Below are positions 42,046 through 51,420 of a stretch of DNA of 55,705 nt, piece after piece; positions within the stretch are counted from its first letter, which is position 1, and each line of letters starts with the position of its first letter. Source of the stretch: Candidatus Melainabacteria bacterium (GTDB taxonomy: Bacteria > Cyanobacteriota > Vampirovibrionia > Obscuribacterales > Obscuribacteraceae); the NCBI GenBank assembly GCA_003153555.1, contig PLZS01000045.1, positions 1 through 55,705 of the forward strand. Reading direction: 5' to 3'. The notes beneath the pieces were generated by a model that had not been told where the DNA came from, ran no database searches, and worked only from the letters and a program-made list of their open reading frames with translations. A program made the position numbers and the translations under genes.

Positions 42046-43784
42046 CCGTCTGTATTAATCGCCTTGAGAATAGCAAGCGCAAGTGGGGTATTCGATTCTA
42101 CTTTCAAAGCTTTCGTTGCTGCTTCACGTGCGTGTTCCCGGTCGCCAATAACTAAGTACAACCTGGCAGTCTGAGCGAGAGAATCCGAATCTTGATGTGG
42201 GCACTGCGATGCCAATTCTAGTTGCTTAGCCACTTCAACATTTTCCAGGGATTGCAAATTTAGTACTTGGGCCCGGGTTATGTAGACCCATGGATTGTCG
42301 GCGCTGATTTTTTGGGCCGCATCGAGTGTCGTGGCAGCATTGGAATACTCCTTCAGAGCGCTTTGAACCGTAGCTCGTTCAATTAAAATTTCGCCGCTAC
42401 GTGGAGCCCTTTCAGCAGCCACATCAATCGCCTCGCTGGCCTCAGTCAATTTGTTCAAGGCACGGTCTACTTGTGACGTGACGAGCAGCCTGAAGGTAAT
42501 GTTTTGACCATTGCGCAGGCGAGAATTCGGAACCGGAGCGAGCTCGTTTAGAATTCGTTCAGCCTCGTGAGCATTGCCTTGCCGTAGTCTTCCTTGAGCA
42601 AGAATGCATGCGGCGGTGAAGCGACTGGCCCCGGTGCGTTTAGGATCGTCGGTAATCACTTGTCTTGCGTCGCCTATAGAATCATGTACGTGACCAAGGC
42701 GCAGCGCATAATCCGCTCTCATTGCCACGGCGGCGGCATTTAGTGGGGCCAGATTTAAAGCACTGTCAATTAGGTCCTTAGCTTTAGGAAAATCTCTCTT
42801 TTGAAGAGCGAAGTAGGCCAGACTGATTTTAGCCTCGACAAAATCAGGTTTATAAAAGAGAGCGCGATTCCAGTGCTTCTCGGCATTTGCAAAGTCACCA
42901 AGCAAAAATTCGGCGTTGGCAAGATTGTTCCAAGCTGCTGCAAAGGTCGGATCAACTAACGAAGCAGTCTCATACATATCGCGCGCAGCTGCGTAATTGT
43001 TAGCCCTCATGGCCTTATTCCCGGAATTATATTGATAGTTGACGATCGCTTTGCGGCCAAGCAACATCACTAATCCAAAGGAGATCAAGATGGTGAGCGC
43101 GAGACGTTGCCAGACTAGCAAGCCGTAAACTGATTTCAAACGAGCGAAAGTCTGCTGCTCAGCAATGACAACATCCGGAGCGTTTGGCACAAGGCTGAAT
43201 TTCCGTTGCGTTATATCGGCAAGTAAATTCTCGAATTCTTCAGGCGCAAATAAAAACGATGGTAAGTGGTGTGGTACCAAATGCGGTTCAGCACCTTTTC
43301 GCCAAGAGTTTTTTTGTTCAAAAATTGTCAATTTACGTGCAGTGGGTTTCAAGGAAAATATCTTGGAGAAAAAATACTGTGGCTCCATCGCCACTGCATC
43401 TATACGCTGCCAGGGAATTGGGCGAGCTAAACGCCACAGTCTAATTCCATGCTCGTTAACCTCAACTCCCTTAACTAGAAAGGAGAGGCAATGCAAGATG
43501 CCAAGGAAACCAACGAACCACAATACGGCGGCAGAAAGCCAGACTCCAATGACACTCAAAATCCAGCTGACAAGATCCGTGGAGCGCGGAATCAGGGCAA
43601 TACCATCGGGAATAGCCAGCAAGGAAGCAATGACTACACAGGTGCCGTGAGCAAGTTGCGTCATCGCTTTTGAGTGAAGCGGGTACAAGCGCGAATCAGT
43701 AGTGAGCTCCGGCGCGATGCGACTCGCACTGGAGGCTAATTCTTGAGACAAATTGTTGGATTCCGATGGTAAAACAGGTGACAC
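42042..43784 (-). CDS. Membrane-anchored TPR protein
   Basis: A 580-residue protein. Three or four hydrophobic segments lie in the first ~255 residues: two near residues 48-115 with SLLAIPDGIALIP and VLWFVGFLGILHCLSFLV, and one near 235 (LALTILISFGLVMLLG). Residues ~260-575 are TPR units (AARDMYETASLVDPTFAAAWNNLANAEFLLGDFANAEKHWNRALFYKPDFVEAKISLAYFAL pattern), continuing with looser copies. Topology likely places the TPR block on one face of the inner membrane as a docking platform; the partner is unknown. The start is GTG at 43784. It is divergent from the response regulator gene. Confidence 0.82.
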   Translation of the reverse strand: MSPVLPSESNNLSQELASSASRIAPELTTDSRLYPLHSKAMTQLAHGTCVVIASLLAIPDGIALIPRSTDLVSWILSVIGVWLSAAVLWFVGFLGILHCLSFLVKGVEVNEHGIRLWRLARPIPWQRIDAVAMEPQYFFSKIFSLKPTARKLTIFEQKNSWRKGAEPHLVPHHLPSFLFAPEEFENLLADITQRKFSLVPNAPDVVIAEQQTFARLKSVYGLLVWQRLALTILISFGLVMLLGRKAIVNYQYNSGNKAMRANNYAAARDMYETASLVDPTFAAAWNNLANAEFLLGDFANAEKHWNRALFYKPDFVEAKISLAYFALQKRDFPKAKDLIDSALNLAPLNAAAVAMRADYALRLGHVHDSIGDARQVITDDPKRTGASRFTAACILAQGRLRQGNAHEAERILNELAPVPNSRLRNGQNITFRLLVTSQVDRALNKLTEASEAIDVAAERAPRSGEILIERATVQSALKEYSNAATTLDAAQKISADNPWVYITRAQVLNLQSLENVEVAKQLELASQCPHQDSDSLAQTARLYLVIGDREHAREAATKALKVESNTPLALAILKAINTDG

Positions 43785-44125
43785 CTACTTAGATATACGA
43801 ATTCGAACAACAAATCCATAGGGAAAAGGATGTCATATTACTGACTTCTATGCCAAATGGTTGACCTCCACATTCCAGGCAAGTAAGGATTTTTCGTCAT
43901 TAACTTGGCGCAGGTGGATTCGATTGCCATCGGCTCGGGTATCTTCAGAGAACAGAGAAGCAAAATTGGTTGGTTCCCGTTGGCAACGGGCTGCCGAAAT
44001 TCAGCATGGATAAACGATTTCCGTGAAGATGTAACAAAATCAAACTGTTAGACAAAAAGATTAGAACGTGCCATATTGAACGGAGGTTAATATTAACTGT
44101 GGCAATTGGAAGTGAGGTGGCTTGC
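43785..44125. other. 341-nt divergent promoter region
   Basis: Lies between the TPR membrane gene and the response regulator. It holds a perfect 6-bp stem, CCCGTT/AACGGG, with loop GGC at 43976-43990. Two ribosome-site-like motifs precede the regulator: GGAGG near 44081 and GAGG near 44114. No further gene is seen. Confidence 0.5.
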
Positions 44126-44800
44126 TTGAAAATCCTGATTATCGAAGACGATGTCAACATCGCTCGCCTAATCGAATTAGAGCTTGGGTACGAGGGCTAT
44201 CAGGTCTTTGTAGCTCACGACGGCAACCAGGGACTCGATCTCTTCAAGAAGGATCAGCCGGACCTGGTACTGCTAGACGTCATGCTCCCAGGGCTGGACG
44301 GTGTCGAGGTGTGTAAACGGCTGCGGACTATCTCGAAAGTCCCGGTAATCATGCTTACAGCTAAAGATGGTGTCGGCGACAGAGTTGCTGGATTGGACGG
44401 TGGCGCAGACGACTACCTGACTAAGCCGTTTGCAACAGAAGAGTTGCTGGCAAGAATCCGCGCAGTTATGCGGCGCAAACCGCAAGAGGGCATCCTTACC
44501 TATGCGGATTTGTGGATGGACCAATTGAATCGGGTGGTCAAACGTGGCGAACGACAATTAGATTTGCGCGCTAAGGAATTCGACCTGCTTCGATTGTTTA
44601 TGCAATATCCAGAGCAAGTGCTCTCTAGAGAATTCATTTTCGACAAGGTTTGGGGCTATGACTTTATCGGCGAATCAAACGTCATCGAAGTCTACATAAG
44701 ATACCTGCGCTCCAAATTGGAAGATGGTAACTCCAAGCGGTTGATTCAGACTGTTCGCGGGGAAGGCTACGTCCTGCGCGAAGAAGAGCCTCAGCGTTAA
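44126..44800 (+). CDS. OmpR/PhoB-family response regulator (RpaB/RpaA-like)
   Basis: Two-component transcription factor. The receiver domain (~1-118) has the acidic pair in IIEDDV, phospho-acceptor Asp51 in LLDVMLPG, LTAK, and Lys in LTKPF. The winged-helix DNA-binding domain (~130-225) shows LRAKEFDLLRLFMQYPEQVLSREFIFDKVWGYDFIGESNVIEVYIRYLRSKLE and RGEGYVLR. No histidine kinase gene is adjacent, so it is an orphan. TTG at 44126 places LKILIIEDD at the N-terminus, normal for the family, with GAGG 8 nt upstream; GTG at 44099 would add nine residues and is less well spaced. A strong terminator follows. Confidence 0.93.
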   Translation: MKILIIEDDVNIARLIELELGYEGYQVFVAHDGNQGLDLFKKDQPDLVLLDVMLPGLDGVEVCKRLRTISKVPVIMLTAKDGVGDRVAGLDGGADDYLTKPFATEELLARIRAVMRRKPQEGILTYADLWMDQLNRVVKRGERQLDLRAKEFDLLRLFMQYPEQVLSREFIFDKVWGYDFIGESNVIEVYIRYLRSKLEDGNSKRLIQTVRGEGYVLREEEPQR

Positions 44801-44820
44801 GTTTTTAACGACTCTAATGG

Positions 44821-44850
44821 AAAGGCAACGCCATCAGGCGTTGCCTTTTA
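44821..44850 (+). terminator. Rho-independent terminator after response regulator
   Basis: AAAGGCAACGCC, loop ATCA, GGCGTTGCCTTTT: a 12-bp near-perfect stem with a terminal T-run, 20 nt after the stop. The hairpin's A/T symmetry would also let it work weakly on the minus strand. Confidence 0.92.
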
Positions 44851-44852
44851 GT

Positions 44853-44877
44853 TATCCGCGGATAGGGCTGGCTACTC
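44853..44877. repeat. REP-like hairpin repeat, short intergenic copy
   Basis: The perfect palindrome TATCCGCGGATA and the following bases align with TATCCGAGGATAGCCTGGTCACTC at 19392. Only the first half of the family is present. Confidence 0.5.
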
Positions 44878-45284
44878 AACCTATCAAAAGCGACAATTTT
44901 GATTGCGGACCGATATATCGCCCTACGTTCAAACTCTGCCTCAAATGCAAGGCGAGGTCGTAAGGACAGCATTTTCGTTAGCCTTTCGATTCTAGATAAA
45001 GGAATTTTTTATCAGAATCCGGGCATCTGTATTTTAGAGCGATATTGCTCAGGAATATTTTGCATATAAGCGCCTGCATATAGCACTACTATGCGATTCA
45101 ACCGCTGAGGTATCAAAAATGGGAAAAGCCCCATTAAGAACCAGCTAATTTAGGGTTCAGTTCGTAAGTTGCCCTTTACTTTGTCAAGCGTGTAAAGTTA
45201 TGATACGGCAAGATAAGTTGTTGCTCAGGTGAACGCCCTTGTAAAGCGTGCTTAGAGCAAAAATGCCAGTTCGAGGTAACCTTT

Positions 45285-45572
45285 ATGCCACCACTAGTCA
45301 AAGAACGTGTCACTAAAATCCGCCAGCATGATGAGAGATTCTATCTAGATATTCTCTCTGAATCTGAATCTGGAAATTGGGTGCTCACTCTACCGCCAAT
45401 ACTGACTGCTCATCAATCAGAACTTGAGCAAATGTTAGGCAAGGTTTTTTCCGGCCGTCCCAGCTCAAAAGAAAATTTTGCGCTTGCACAGCAGATGTCG
45501 ATGAACTGGTGCTTCTCCAAATGCAAGCAATTCGGCAAAGCATTGGAAGAGTGCTGGAGCGAAGCAGTCTAA
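45285..45572 (+). CDS. Small hypothetical protein (95 aa)
   Basis: Not recognised. It has GAGGT 7 nt before the ATG. The product opens with a basic amphipathic stretch (MPPLVKERVTKIRQHDERFYLDIL), a short strand (GNWVLTLPPILT) and a helix-rich half with two cysteines (MNWCFSKCKQFGKALEECWSEAV, three in all). No signal or membrane segment is present. Convergent with gyrA, whose stop lies ~100 nt away; a weak CATCA/TGATG hairpin sits between them. Confidence 0.65.
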   Translation: MPPLVKERVTKIRQHDERFYLDILSESESGNWVLTLPPILTAHQSELEQMLGKVFSGRPSSKENFALAQQMSMNWCFSKCKQFGKALEECWSEAV

Positions 45573-45668
45573 GCCCATCATAATTTAAACTGATGATTTA
45601 TTCGCTGCGTGATTCAGCCACGCGCGGAATAGAACATGCGACAGTAGCGCTTGAGCTAAGTTAACTGC

Positions 45669-48230
45669 TTAGGCTTCTGGCGGAGATTCTGTTTCCTCGG
45701 TCAGTGAATCAGGATCCGGCTCGACCAGCGGAGTTACTGAGACAACCTGGTCGTCTTCACCAAGTTGTTGAATTCTCACTCCAGTGGCCATTCTTCCTTG
45801 GGAACTGATGTCATCGACTAGTTGACGTACGACGATACCGTTCATGGTGGCAATCATCACTTCCTCACGTGCTTGAACGACACGCAAAGCAGCCAGTCGT
45901 GAAGCCGCATTCTTGAACTTCGTGCCGATCAGACCGATGCCACCACGTCCTTGTTGGCGGAACTCATCGAGTTTGACGCGTTTGCCAAATCCATCTGTTG
46001 TCACGACAAGCACGTGCGAGTCCGCTTCAGTGCCCGGTTCAATCACATCGAAACCGACTATCTTGTCACCATCGCGCAAGGTGATCGCTCGCACGCCCCT
46101 GGCTGATCGTCCCATCGGTCTGAGTTCATCTTCGCTGTAGCGGATGCACATACCATCGCCTGTACCGATCAAGACATCAGCTTTGCCTGTGGATGGTCTA
46201 ACCCAGCCGAGTTCGTCTCCATCATTCAAGGTAATGGCAATGATGCCGCTCTTGCGGATACTGGCAAAGTCCGACATTTGCACTTTCTTGATGTAGGCCT
46301 TGTGGGTCAACATGATCAAGTAGCTATCTTCCGAGAAGGACGACACAGGAATTACTGTCGTCACGCTTTCTTCTTGTCCGATCGGCAGCAAATTCACAAG
46401 CGCTAGTCCACGTGCGGTTCTTCCTCCTTCAGGGAGGTCCATAACTTCAAGCGAGTAGACAGTTCCTCTGGTCGTAAAGACGAGCAAGCGATCGTGCATT
46501 TTGGCCGTAAAGAAGTGCTGGAGATCGTCCTCTTCTCTAGTCTTGACGCCAGTAACACCGCGTGTGTTGCGACGCTGTTTTTTGAACGTATCAAGCGGCA
46601 TGCGTTTGATGTAGTCCTGTTTTGTGATGAAGATGGCCATGGCATCGTTGGGCGTTAAGTCCTTAGACGAAAGCTGTTCATAAGATCCTTCGATTTTGGT
46701 GCGCCGTGGATCTTTCTTCTCGCCGCCGAATTTCTCACGAATCTCCATCAATTCTTTTTTGATGATTTCGAGTACAACTTGCCGATCACTCAAAATCCTT
46801 CTGTACTCAGATATCCTGGCGTTCGTCTCATCGTATTCTTTTTGAATTTTGCCTCGTTCTAATCCTGTCAAACGACGCAATTGCATTTCGAGAATGGCAT
46901 TGGCTTGTGGTTCGTCCAAACCAAACGCTGTGATCAAGCCCTGACGCGCTTCTTCGGTAGAATCAGCCTTTCTAATCGTGGCGATCACTTTGTCAATATT
47001 CTCAAGAGCCTTGAGATAGCCCTCTAAAATGTGGGCTCTATCTTCTGCCTTTTTGAGAAGATAACGAGTTCTTCTAGTCACCACTTCGATGCGATGATCG
47101 ATGAACTCCTGCAGCATGTCAGCCAGTGCGAGCGTTCTCGGTTCGTAGGAGTAGCCGCCTTTTGTATTTAGCTTTCTAACCAGTGCTAACGTATTAACTG
47201 GAAATGATTGTTGCAGTTGCGAATGTTTGTAGAGATTGTTGAGCACAATTTCCGGATGGGCATCTCGCTTTAATTCCATGACGACGCGTATGCCGTGGCG
47301 ATCTGTTTCATCCGTCAGGTCTGCTATGCCGCCCAGCTTGTCTTCTCTGACAAGGTCAGCAACCCGCTTAGTGAACGCTTCTGGTCCAACCATGTACGGC
47401 AGCGATGTGACGACAATCGCCATACGCGTTTGGCGTCCGCCGCGTCCTTCAATTTGTTCGATCGTTGCCACTCCGCGAACAGGAATAGAACCACGTCCGG
47501 TTGTGTAAGCTTCGACAATACCCTCAGTGCCCATGATGATCCCACCAATCGGGAAATCAGGTCCCTTGATCCATTCCATTAATTCAAGAGATGTGAGCTC
47601 ATGATTATTCACTTTGGCAATCGTGCCATCAATTACTTCGGTCAAATTGTGCGGCGGAATATTGGTAGCCATGCCGACAGCGATCCCGGCCGAACCGTTC
47701 AAGAGAAGAACCGGTACGCGCGAAGGAAGAACACTCGGCTCCATGCGACTTTCGTCGAAATTCGCGCGCATATCAACTGTTTCATTGTCGATATCTTGCA
47801 ACATTTCCATCGCCATCGGCGCCAGTTTGCATTCTGTGTAGCGCATCGCAGCTGGGGGATTATCAAGGTCACCAAAATTTCCATGCCCATCTACTAAAAC
47901 GTAACGGCTGGCGCTTGGTTGGGCCAATCTCACTAAAGCTTCGTAAATTGCCGAGTCACCATGCGGGTGATAGTTACCCATAACTTCACCGACGACCTTG
48001 GCGGACTTTCTGAATCGCTCTGATGGAGCCAGGTTCAATTCGTACATGCCGTAAATAATGCGGCGATGAACTGGTTTCAAGCCATCACGAACATCCGGGA
48101 TAGCTCGGCTGATGATTACAGACATGGCGTAGTCGATAAACGACCGCCGCATCTCATCTCTAACTTCGATGGTGACGATACGCTCGCCGCCTGCTCCTCC
48201 GCCCGCTGTGGCTGGTGGTTGGCTGCTCAC
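45669..48230 (-). CDS. gyrA: DNA gyrase subunit A (type IIA topoisomerase)
   Basis: Breaks and rejoins the DNA gate strand. Catalytic Tyr131 lies in AAMRYTE; the quinolone region reads [10 protein letters not shown] with Ser93 and Glu97 at the positions equivalent to E. coli Ser83 and Asp87. The C-terminal domain (~515-830) is a six-bladed pinwheel with repeated [19 protein letters not shown] blades. The GyrA box, classically QRRGGKG, reads QRRNTRG in the first blade; a later blade has QGRGGIG. The 853-residue length and full propeller favour GyrA over ParC. GTG at 48230 is supported by AAGGAG 8 nt upstream. Confidence 0.93.
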   Translation of the reverse strand: MSSQPPATAGGGAGGERIVTIEVRDEMRRSFIDYAMSVIISRAIPDVRDGLKPVHRRIIYGMYELNLAPSERFRKSAKVVGEVMGNYHPHGDSAIYEALVRLAQPSASRYVLVDGHGNFGDLDNPPAAMRYTECKLAPMAMEMLQDIDNETVDMRANFDESRMEPSVLPSRVPVLLLNGSAGIAVGMATNIPPHNLTEVIDGTIAKVNNHELTSLELMEWIKGPDFPIGGIIMGTEGIVEAYTTGRGSIPVRGVATIEQIEGRGGRQTRMAIVVTSLPYMVGPEAFTKRVADLVREDKLGGIADLTDETDRHGIRVVMELKRDAHPEIVLNNLYKHSQLQQSFPVNTLALVRKLNTKGGYSYEPRTLALADMLQEFIDHRIEVVTRRTRYLLKKAEDRAHILEGYLKALENIDKVIATIRKADSTEEARQGLITAFGLDEPQANAILEMQLRRLTGLERGKIQKEYDETNARISEYRRILSDRQVVLEIIKKELMEIREKFGGEKKDPRRTKIEGSYEQLSSKDLTPNDAMAIFITKQDYIKRMPLDTFKKQRRNTRGVTGVKTREEDDLQHFFTAKMHDRLLVFTTRGTVYSLEVMDLPEGGRTARGLALVNLLPIGQEESVTTVIPVSSFSEDSYLIMLTHKAYIKKVQMSDFASIRKSGIIAITLNDGDELGWVRPSTGKADVLIGTGDGMCIRYSEDELRPMGRSARGVRAITLRDGDKIVGFDVIEPGTEADSHVLVVTTDGFGKRVKLDEFRQQGRGGIGLIGTKFKNAASRLAALRVVQAREEVMIATMNGIVVRQLVDDISSQGRMATGVRIQQLGEDDQVVSVTPLVEPDPDSLTEETESPPEA

Positions 48231-48629
48231 TTATGATGCTCCTTGGGTTGCGACAAACAGATAACCGCTGGATATCCACACGGTTGATCAAACTACTGAA
48301 TCTTACTGACTTTCAGACACGTCGACGACAGAATTCAACAACGATAAATTATAACACGCGTGTCTGAGCAGCTTGTGAAGCGGCTTTCAGCCTCTTCAAG
48401 TTCCGCAAAATGGAGTAATGCATAAGATGCTTCTAAGCAGACGGGTTGCCAATTTTTTAATTGCTATTGTGCGGAGTTCCACAAGCTTCACAACCGGTAC
48501 ATAGCAATGACCAGTCTAAGACGTGCCTAATTGTCACAACACAATCCTCACTGCTTGGACGCCCATCTCTCATACCGTAAGATAGACAGTCTTGGCAGAG
48601 CGTCAAGAGGCGAGATCAGGGAATTTAGC
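48231..48629. other. 399-nt divergent region between gyrA and lysS
   Basis: No gene recognised. It contains CAGACACG (48314-48321) paired with CGTGTCTG (48359-48366) across 37 bases, and within that the perfect palindrome ACACGCGTGT (48354-48363), a possible operator near the gyrA promoter. The remainder carries small inverted segments without a clear family. Confidence 0.45.
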
Positions 48630-50150
48630 GTGGTAATTATGGAATTCGACGGCACACGATTGCGCGCAGAACGGCTTAGAAAGCTGCGCGAACTGCGCGA
48701 GCAAGGCGTTAATCCATACCCATATAAATACAAGCGCTCCCATCGCAATCAAGAACTGCAAGAGAAGTACAAAGACCTGCCCAATGACACAGAAACTGAG
48801 GACGTTGTCAGCGTTTGCGGTCGGGTCATGAATGAACGAAACACGTGGATGTTCGTAGATTTGTTCGACGAGTCAGGCAAAATCCAATTATTTTGTCATA
48901 AAGCCAATCTAGATGAGACCGCCTTGAAGCGCCTGAGACTGCTTGACAAGGGTGATTTCCTTGGCGCCACTGGAACAATTAGGCGCACCAAGCAAGGGGA
49001 AATCTCAGTCAAAGTAACAAAGTACGAGATCCTTGCCAAGTCGCTGCAACCACTGCCTGATAGTTGGGACGGATTCAAGGATGTCGAGGCTCGATACCGG
49101 CAGCGTTATCTAGACATGATCATGCATCCATCAGTGCGCGAGAACTTTCGCACTCGCGCCTTGGCCATTCGCTACATCCGAAACTTTCTGGACGAACGTG
49201 GCTGTCTGGAAATCGAAACACCTGTTTTGCAAGTCGAAGCTGGTGGAGCCGACGCGCGCCCATTTGTGACGCACCACAACGCCCTTGACCTTGAACTTTA
49301 CCTACGCATAGCCACCGAGCTGCACTTGAAGCGCTTGATTATTGGCGGCTTTGAACGCGTTTACGAAATTGGACGCATCTTTCGCAACGAAGGACTGAGC
49401 ACTCGACACAACCCAGAATTTACGATGATGGAAATGTACTGGGCTTATGGTGATTACAATGAATTGATGGACTTGACCGAAGAGATGGTGCGTGGATTAG
49501 CACTTAGTTTGACGGGCTCGACCAAAATCAAATATCAAAATACGACGATCGATTTTGGCGAAAAGTGGCGCCGACTCTCAATGGTGCAAGCGATCAAAGA
49601 TGCGACCGGACTTGACGTGAAATCGATCAAAGAGTTCGAAGAAATGCGCGACGCAGCGATAAAAATGGGCATTGAATTGAAGCATGAAGACTCTCGTGGA
49701 GCGGTAATCAACGCCATTTTCGAGAGCAAGTGCGAAGCAGCACTGATCCAACCGACTTTCATTATCGACTATCCCGTAGAAATATCACCTTTGACGAAAT
49801 CACATCGACGCAACCCTGATGAGGTGGAGCGCTTTGAGATCTTCGTCTTCGGACGAGAGCTTGCCAACGGTTACAGCGAGTTGACGGATCCTGAAGAGCA
49901 GCGTAGTCGTTTGGAAATTCAAGCACTGAAGAAAGCGGCTGGAAACGAAGATGCAATGCCACTCGATCTCGATTTCATCCTGGCCATGGAATACGGCATG
50001 CCACCGACTATGGGCATTGGCATCGGCATAGACAGATTGGTAATGTTACTTACAGATTCAGCATCTATTAGAGACGTAATTGCATTTCCGACCATGAAAC
50101 CATTGCACAAAGACAACGATGACGAAGGACAAACGCACCAGAGCCGCTAA
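48630..50150 (+). CDS. lysS: Lysyl-tRNA synthetase, class II
   Basis: Attaches lysine to tRNA-Lys. The N-terminal OB-fold (~40-150) has VSVCGRVMNERNTWMFVDLFDESGKIQLF; the class II core has motif 1 near YIRNFLDERGCLEIETPVLQ, motif 2 RIFRNEGLSTRHNPEFTMMEMYWAY, and motif 3 GIGIGIDRLVMLLTD. ISPLTKSHRRNPDEVERFEIF is typical of LysRS. GTG at 48630 gives 506 residues, with AGGG 8 nt upstream; the nearby ATG at 48639 (MEFDG) is also possible, while the open frame back to 48531 looks non-coding. Its stop overlaps the next gene by one base. Confidence 0.96.
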   Translation: MVIMEFDGTRLRAERLRKLRELREQGVNPYPYKYKRSHRNQELQEKYKDLPNDTETEDVVSVCGRVMNERNTWMFVDLFDESGKIQLFCHKANLDETALKRLRLLDKGDFLGATGTIRRTKQGEISVKVTKYEILAKSLQPLPDSWDGFKDVEARYRQRYLDMIMHPSVRENFRTRALAIRYIRNFLDERGCLEIETPVLQVEAGGADARPFVTHHNALDLELYLRIATELHLKRLIIGGFERVYEIGRIFRNEGLSTRHNPEFTMMEMYWAYGDYNELMDLTEEMVRGLALSLTGSTKIKYQNTTIDFGEKWRRLSMVQAIKDATGLDVKSIKEFEEMRDAAIKMGIELKHEDSRGAVINAIFESKCEAALIQPTFIIDYPVEISPLTKSHRRNPDEVERFEIFVFGRELANGYSELTDPEEQRSRLEIQALKKAAGNEDAMPLDLDFILAMEYGMPPTMGIGIGIDRLVMLLTDSASIRDVIAFPTMKPLHKDNDDEGQTHQSR

Positions 50151-50638
50151 TGAGTCTAATTCGCTTTTATGTTCGCCATGAAAAAATAATCCTGCCTACT
50201 GTTGCAGAAACTGAGGCGGGGTTCTATGTAGACATGGAACCGATTGATCTGTTTGACATAACCGCTTACGACAATTGGAAAAGCGAGCTCTATCTGCGCC
50301 TGGTCAAAGGAAATCCTCTTGTGCCTACACCAGAGCGATCAGACGATCCGGGCTCGGCAATCTTGGAAAGATTGAACATTACAAAATGGTCCACCTTTGA
50401 AACAAGCGCAATCATGTATACGATTCACGTCGGCGGAAGATACATTTCCGTTTACCGAACAGGCAAAGGTCAGGACGGAATGTGGACGCAAGACAATACC
50501 AACGTTAGGCAATTTGCCAGCAAGGCACCACTAAGTGCGATAGCCAGCACAGTTGCAGAAGACGTGATCAAACAGCCTGAAGCAAACCGTCCCAAAACAA
50601 GTTTGATGTTGGCACCGCCAGCGAAGCCCAAGGACTAA
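50150..50638 (+). CDS. Hypothetical protein coupled to lysS
   Basis: A 162-residue protein with no recognised family. Its ATG overlaps the lysS stop (TAATG), so translation is probably coupled. The sequence mixes strands and helices (LIRFYVRHEKIILPTVAETEAGFYVDMEPIDLFDIT; IMYTIHVGGRYISVYRTGKGQDGMW) and ends in a Pro/Lys-rich tail. No signal peptide or membrane segment is seen. The coupling suggests expression with a translation enzyme, but nothing points to a role in aminoacylation. Convergent with the gene at 50639; the two stop codons are adjacent. Confidence 0.72.
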   Translation: MSLIRFYVRHEKIILPTVAETEAGFYVDMEPIDLFDITAYDNWKSELYLRLVKGNPLVPTPERSDDPGSAILERLNITKWSTFETSAIMYTIHVGGRYISVYRTGKGQDGMWTQDNTNVRQFASKAPLSAIASTVAEDVIKQPEANRPKTSLMLAPPAKPKD

Positions 50639-51229
50639 TTACGAGCTGACGCTCATCGTTTCAATTGCCAGGTCACCGGCCATTACAAATGGATCATTGG
50701 CCGCCAAGTAGTTTTGCGATTTTATATGCCATAGAATTCGCTGTAGTTGTACGGCCAGCAACTCGTTTTGCTGAGAAGAAAAAATGGCCGCCCCGATCAG
50801 AACTCGGGCTTCCGTTTCAGTCAGTGGTTCGAAAATCAATTGAACGTCTTCGGGTGGCAATTCGCCAGTAGTCAAAAGGCAACGGCAGGCGCGACCAAGT
50901 TCAGGCGACAGAGCTGACTCTTGACCTGGGATTGAGGCAGCGACACGTAAAAGATGAATCAAGTCTGTAGGATCACCGGTGTCTTTAGCTCGTTGGACAA
51001 GCTCGATAATCTTCCAGGCCTTAACTTTGAACTGCTCTTGTAATGAGTCCGCGCAGGCTTTATCTATTGGCGAATCGCTGCTGGTAACAGTTTCAAAGCG
51101 AGCAATATAGAAAGAAAGAATCCCATTGGCACTTAAGTCAGCACCAACCGGCAAAAGCTCTAAAAAAAGCGCTTCGGCACCCTCATATTGATTCAACAAT
51201 AAAGCCGACTGCTGTTCGGTTAAGGCCAT
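50639..51229 (-). CDS. Hypothetical helical protein (196 aa)
   Basis: Not recognised. It is predicted to be almost entirely helical, with Leu-rich segments (EQQSALLLNQYEGAEALFLELLPVG; LIHLLRVAASIPGQE; LAVQLQRILWHIKSQNYLAA) that could form HEAT- or TPR-like pairs, although no repeat period is clear. There are three cysteines, two in GRACRCLLTT. No signal peptide is present. It is a single gene with its own upstream gap shared divergently with the cysteine desulfurase gene. Confidence 0.65.
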   Translation of the reverse strand: MALTEQQSALLLNQYEGAEALFLELLPVGADLSANGILSFYIARFETVTSSDSPIDKACADSLQEQFKVKAWKIIELVQRAKDTGDPTDLIHLLRVAASIPGQESALSPELGRACRCLLTTGELPPEDVQLIFEPLTETEARVLIGAAIFSSQQNELLAVQLQRILWHIKSQNYLAANDPFVMAGDLAIETMSVSS

Positions 51230-51420
51230 AAGTAAGCACCCGCTACAGATCGCTGCATTCTAATCATGCCGCGCTGCGATAAGTATGGATGCCCGAGGCC
51301 AAAGGAGCAAGCGGCTGGCTCAAATTGATTAAAAGATCGTACAAGCTCGCCAGCATGATAACATCACTACCATTTGCCTGCTGGTGACCCGTTTCTGAGT
51401 ATCGAAGAGGTTCTGTGCCA

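Larger units (their letters stand above)
44801..45284. other. 484-nt gap: terminator, REP-like hairpin, otherwise unexplained
   Basis: After the terminator, TATCCGCGGATA (44853-44864) followed by GGGCTGGCTACTC resembles the REP-like family at 19392. The remaining ~380 nt is AT-rich with no convincing ORF. It may hold the promoter of the 95-codon gene at 45285 or an unrecognised RNA. Confidence 0.5.

Noticed and set aside
44821..44850. Terminator-like hairpin considered as part of a small RNA
   Set aside because: It is adequately explained as the terminator of the response regulator 20 nt upstream.
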